Source of the DNA: Auritidibacter ignavus
GTDB taxonomy: Bacteria > Actinomycetota > Actinomycetes > Actinomycetales > Micrococcaceae
DNA length: 52,553 nt
Direction: 5' to 3'
NCBI RefSeq assembly: GCF_003703835.1
Contig: NZ_RDQR01000019.1
Span: forward strand, 1 to 52,553
The position numbers and the translations under genes were made by a program. Within the stretch, counting starts at the first letter, position 1. Every line of letters starts with the position of its first letter. Below, piece after piece: positions 49,376 through 52,553 of this stretch. The notes under the pieces were generated by a model. The model did no database searches, was not told where the DNA came from, and worked only from the letters and a program-made list of their open reading frames with translations.

Positions 49376-50248
49376 CTATTTGACCGCGCCCTGGGTCAGC
49401 CCGGCAACGATATAGCGTTGGAGCGCGGCGAAGATCAGTAGCATCGGAACGATAACCAGCACAGCTCCGGCCATCAGGATGCCGTAGGATCCGGGGGAGT
49501 TTTCGATTGACTGCAACAGGTTGAGCCCCACCGGCAGGGTCATTTTCTCGGGGGTGTCAACGATGATCAGCGGCCACAGGAAGTTGTTCCATTCGTTGAC
49601 CACGGTGACCAGTGTGACTGTCGCAATGGCAGGTAGGGAGACAGGCACGGCGATTTGCACCAGCTTGCGTAGGTGCCCGGCACCGTCGAGTTCTGCGGCT
49701 TCAAAGAGTTCCTTCGGTAGCGCCTTGAAGTTTTGGCGTAACAGGAACGTCCCAAAGGCCGTGCCCAAGCCGGGCAAGATAATTCCCCACAGGGTATCCC
49801 GGCCACCGAGGCTCGTGATGGTCAAATAGTTTGGTAACATCGAGACTTCTGGTGGCACCATCAGGGCGACCAGCATACCGAGGAAGATCAGATTTGCACC
49901 CGGGACCCGGATGAAGACCAGAGCGTATGCGGTCGTAATCGCCAAAATGACTTTGATCGCAGCGCCGATCGCGGTGACAATCACACTGTTGCGTAGCACT
50001 GTCAATAGCGGGACGCGATCGGCCACCGTGCTGTAGTTGTCCAGGGTCGGGTCTTGGGGAAGAACGGTGGGATCGGCGGTAATGATCTCCGCGGGTGGTT
50101 TGAAACTAGAAGAGACCATCCAGGCCAGCGGGAGCACAATGATCAAGAAGGCAATAAGCAACGGCAGGTAACCGGTCAGCAGGGTGTCGGCGAGATGACG
50201 AGGGGCAAAGGCTTTGCGCCAACTCATCGTGTCGGTTTCTTGGTTCAT
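49376..50248 (-). CDS. Ugp-type ABC permease, second subunit (UgpE-like)
   Basis: The 290-residue permease has six helices and the EAA loop ELFEAAELDGAGHLRKLVQI (about 192-211) that contacts the ATPase. LIAFLIIVLPLAWMVSSSFK at the first helix and MVPPEVSMLPNYLTITSLGG in the middle are typical of the MalG/UgpE side. Its start codon overlaps the UgpA-like stop (ATGA). Together the two permeases form the translocation channel for the solute delivered by the downstream lipoprotein. Confidence 0.92.
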   Translation of the reverse strand: MNQETDTMSWRKAFAPRHLADTLLTGYLPLLIAFLIIVLPLAWMVSSSFKPPAEIITADPTVLPQDPTLDNYSTVADRVPLLTVLRNSVIVTAIGAAIKVILAITTAYALVFIRVPGANLIFLGMLVALMVPPEVSMLPNYLTITSLGGRDTLWGIILPGLGTAFGTFLLRQNFKALPKELFEAAELDGAGHLRKLVQIAVPVSLPAIATVTLVTVVNEWNNFLWPLIIVDTPEKMTLPVGLNLLQSIENSPGSYGILMAGAVLVIVPMLLIFAALQRYIVAGLTQGAVK

Positions 50249-51216
50249 TGGTAGTGCACCTTTCGCTCGACGAACCGCATCTGAATCACGGTGATCAAGA
50301 ACAGCGTGAAGAACAGGACCACCGCGATGGCGGCAGAGTAGCCGGCGCGCTGATAGGCGCCGAAGGACTGCAAATAAACCTCAAAAATAATCGTGTTCGT
50401 TCCGTGCCCGGTGGGTGTCATGGTCCGCAGGATGTCGAAGGCATTCGTCATCGAGAAGATGATGTTGGTGACCAATAAGAAGAACACGGTGGGGGTGAGC
50501 AACGGCAGCGTGACAGAGAAGAACCGGCGAATCGGACCGGCGCGGTCGATAGTAGCGGCTTCGATAAGGTCTTGGGGGATTGATTGCAGACCGGCGAGAA
50601 ACACCACGGCGCAGAAACCCAGGTTCTTCCAGACATAGACGATGATGACCATCAACAGTGCCCAGTCTTCATCCAAATACCATTGCGGCGAGTCCAGGCC
50701 GAACCAGTCGAGAATGTGGCTCAGTGCGCCGCGCTCTGGGTTGAAGATGAAATTCCAGACCAGGGCGACACCCACGCCAGAAAGAACATAGGGCGAAAAC
50801 ACCGCGGTGCGGGCGACAGTGCGTCCGGGAATCTTTTTGTTGAGCACCAGGGCGATGAGCAAGCCCAGAATCATGGACCCGGCCACTGTTCCGAGTGTGA
50901 AGATCGCGGTGACCCGCCAGACCTCGAGGCCGTCATCAGAGGTGAAGAAACGAACGTAGTTATCGAGCCCGATCTGCGTCGCGGTGCTGGAGCCCAAACG
51001 CCAGTCCAAGGTGGAGTAATACATATTGCTGATCAACGGATAATAAATAAAAGCCAAGATCAGCAGGATATTTGGGCCAGCGAAGAGGAGAAAGAAGGTC
51101 CAGTTCTTGGACAGTCGTTTACGCCTGGCTTTGCGTCGTTCTGTTGCCAGTTCGTCTTGGTCGGAATCCTGCGATAACGCTGTTTGTTCCGGATCCCGGA
51201 CGCGTACTGTGGACAT
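50245..51216 (-). CDS. Ugp-type ABC permease, first subunit (UgpA-like)
   Basis: The 323-residue permease has a polar, basic N-terminus (ERRKARRKRLSKNW), six helices (LLFAGPNILLILAFIYYPLI, then AIFTLGTVAGSMILGLLIAL) and the EAA loop DLIEAATIDRAGPIRRFFSV. It is the first gene of the importer operon. The 160 bases between its start and the MFS stop contain no obvious operator; the AATCGATCA box near 51344 is too short to interpret. No regulator gene of the LacI or ROK type is adjacent. Confidence 0.92.
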   Translation of the reverse strand: MSTVRVRDPEQTALSQDSDQDELATERRKARRKRLSKNWTFFLLFAGPNILLILAFIYYPLISNMYYSTLDWRLGSSTATQIGLDNYVRFFTSDDGLEVWRVTAIFTLGTVAGSMILGLLIALVLNKKIPGRTVARTAVFSPYVLSGVGVALVWNFIFNPERGALSHILDWFGLDSPQWYLDEDWALLMVIIVYVWKNLGFCAVVFLAGLQSIPQDLIEAATIDRAGPIRRFFSVTLPLLTPTVFFLLVTNIIFSMTNAFDILRTMTPTGHGTNTIIFEVYLQSFGAYQRAGYSAAIAVVLFFTLFLITVIQMRFVERKVHYQ

Positions 51217-51377
51217 TCCTGCCTTCCCCGTACGGTGTGAGTAATTGGCGCATTCGCACGCCAGCTACACAGTGTGAGGAACGGAGTTAACTATGGGATC
51301 ACCAGGAGGTAAACGGTAGATGTAATACGTGTTGGTAGGTCGTGAATCGATCAAGGTGAAGAATGTGCCGACGCTGT

Positions 51378-52430
51378 TTATGATTTTGTGGTGACGATAT
51401 CAAGCCTCGATAATTGAGATTCGATAGTTGTTTTTCGGGCGACGAAGAACCCGCAGATCAGGAGCACCATGATAGTGGCCATCATCACGATTAAGGGCGT
51501 TGTCCAGGAGCCCGTCGCGGAAAAAAGAGCCCCGATGCTCACCGGTCCGGTGGCGGCAATCATATAGCCGATGGGTTGGACGAAGTCGGAAAGTCGCGCG
51601 ATGGCGGTGGGGAAGGCCCAGCCACCGAAACCGAAGAATATCGCCCAGATCCAGGCGCCGCCGGCTGGATCGATTAAGAGCCCAAGATATCCTGTTGCGG
51701 TACTGAGCCCGAGAGCGATGATCCAGCCACTGATGTTCTTGCTCCGGGAAATGATCCACGGCATGACGAACCCGCCAATGATAGGCACGGCGGACATGAT
51801 CGAGACCAAGGCTCCGGAAACAGCGGGAGAGACCCCGGCGTCCTGATAGATCTGTGGGAGCCACCCGAATTGCACATAAGCGTTCATGGATTGGAACGCG
51901 AAGAACCCGGTCATGGCCCACGCCAGGGGGCTGCGGTAGATCTTCACGGAGGTAGCGGATGGGGTGACCGCCCGAGGCCGATCCCGACCCGTGTGCACCC
52001 ACAGGAGGATGCCCATGATCCCCGGCACGATGGCTGCTACAGCCCAGAATCCCAGGGTTGCACGCCATCCGGTGATCTCCAGCGCTGCTCCCAGGCTCTG
52101 TGCTAAGGGGACTGCCGTCAGTGAGCCGAGTGCTCCCGAGGCAGTGACCACGGCAGAGTAGGTGCCCATTAAGCCCACCGTGGCGGTGCCGGCGTGGGTT
52201 TTGATCCAGGCTGGCGCCAGCACATTGCCGATTGCAATCCCGGACAAGGCCACAACGGTACAGAAGAGGAACAACCAGGCGTTCCCGGTAAGCGCTCGGG
52301 CCAGTCCGCCGATCAAGATCAGTCCACACCCCATGGTCAAACCTCCGGTGAGCCCGAATTGTTGGGCGAACCGGACGGCAACGAAACCCAGTGCACCGAA
52401 GCACAGTCCCGGTAGCGAGGTTAACAGGCT
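51378..52430 (-). pseudogene. CynX/NimT-type MFS transporter, 5' end removed by the insertion sequence
   Basis: About 350 residues remain with eleven hydrophobic helices: SLLTSLPGLCFGALGFVAVR, then GLILIGGLARALTG, FCTVVALSGIAIGNVLAPAW, and VQFGWLPQIYQDAGVSPAVS as in CynX-like exporters and importers. The first codon of this piece is at the very end of the insertion sequence (GGCT at 52427-52430). The expected first helix and ~45-70 N-terminal residues are missing; the open frame that continues into the insertion sequence reads non-transporter residues. The gene is therefore probably inactive. Substrate (cyanate, nitroimidazole, other) unknown. Confidence 0.85.
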
Positions 52431-52553
52431 CTTCACAATCGAGGGTGTAGACGGGGGTCTCGGGGAAGTGGCGCGTCGATAGCTGGATAGAGGTCGAGGC
52501 CTTCCGATGATGGAAGTTCCTACACAAGCCATCTGAAAGACCTCGACGTGCCT
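52427..52553 (+). mobile_element. Outer end of an ISL3-like insertion sequence (contig terminus, right copy)
   Basis: 127 bases exactly inverted relative to positions 1-127. On the plus strand it starts GGCTCTTCACAATC and runs off the contig. The inner part contains GTCGAGG and CCTCGAC as a spaced inverted repeat. The neighbouring 8 bases are GGTTAACA (52419-52426), lying in the MFS gene. The transposase would lie beyond the contig end. Confidence 0.65.

Noticed and set aside
51400-52527. Second long frame of 375 codons on the minus strand
   Set aside because: It overlaps the MFS gene in another frame, is Arg/His/Ser-rich and has no hydrophobic helices; a shadow of a GC-rich gene.

Overview
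The window looks like a contig from a high-GC Gram-positive actinobacterium, most likely Micrococcales and Micrococcaceae-like. G+C is roughly 58% judged by eye. The genus is not certain. Supporting signs are the FmdB / 5-FCL / RimJ / GLPR-like gene order known from mycobacteria and corynebacteria, a choline oxidase of the Arthrobacter type, a DUF222-HNH protein, an MsiK-type sugar ATPase, frequent GTG/TTG starts and mycothiol-era actinobacterial families. I saw no rRNA, tRNA, CRISPR array, integrase or complete transposase. Both contig ends carry the same 127 bp in inverted orientation. These read as the outer end of an ISL3-like insertion sequence where the assembly broke, and on the right this end cuts off the 5' part of an MFS transporter gene.

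Core left part (0.2-26.2 kb). A frameshifted ECF sigma gene is followed by FmdB, 5-formyl-THF cyclo-ligase, a RimJ-like acetyltransferase and a GLPR/SepX-like membrane protein. The galU and glp/moeA genes usually found in the middle of that cluster are absent. Next come a phosphotransferase, a large TPR protein, a lipoprotein, alaA, xseAB, a secreted membrane protein, a DASS anion symporter, a four-gene ABC exporter plus DesKR-like two-component operon, an SDR, an isochorismatase and a DUF222-HNH gene. A choline-to-betaine operon follows: BCCT transporter, betaine aldehyde dehydrogenase and a choline oxidase with all catalytic residues.

Accessory part (27.5-38.7 kb). Two islands sit at the 3' ends of intact genes. 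Behind ychF there are three copies of the ychF 3' end (27.53, 28.94 and 30.97 kb), all encoding the same C-terminal peptide with different codons. They delimit two modules: a FitAB/VapBC pair plus a GNAT gene, then broken defence-like debris, a TIGR02391/Ymh-like gene and HigBA with a nonsense codon in the toxin. Further right, a 35-bp exact duplicate of the 3' end of an aldo/keto reductase gene brackets 32.93-38.65 kb. That island holds an Lrp-like regulator, a second TauE/SafE exporter (its paralogue lies just outside), an AT-rich secreted two-cysteine peptide with a clear promoter and hairpin, a cysteine-rich lipoprotein, and an adaptor-ATPase-FtsX permease export system.

Right part (38.6-52.5 kb). 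Aldo/keto reductase, HhH-GPD protein, a tiny unknown gene, about 0.9 kb of gene-free DNA, an SDR with a strong terminator, an alpha/beta hydrolase, a PACE-type efflux protein, a patatin-like lipase, a divergent tpx-htrA pair, a Ugp-type ABC importer (permeases, binding protein, MsiK/UgpC ATPase), and the MFS gene cut by the insertion sequence.

Most genes look housekeeping or metabolic. The interesting parts are the two 3'-end islands, their recombination-site copies and the number of broken genes inside them.
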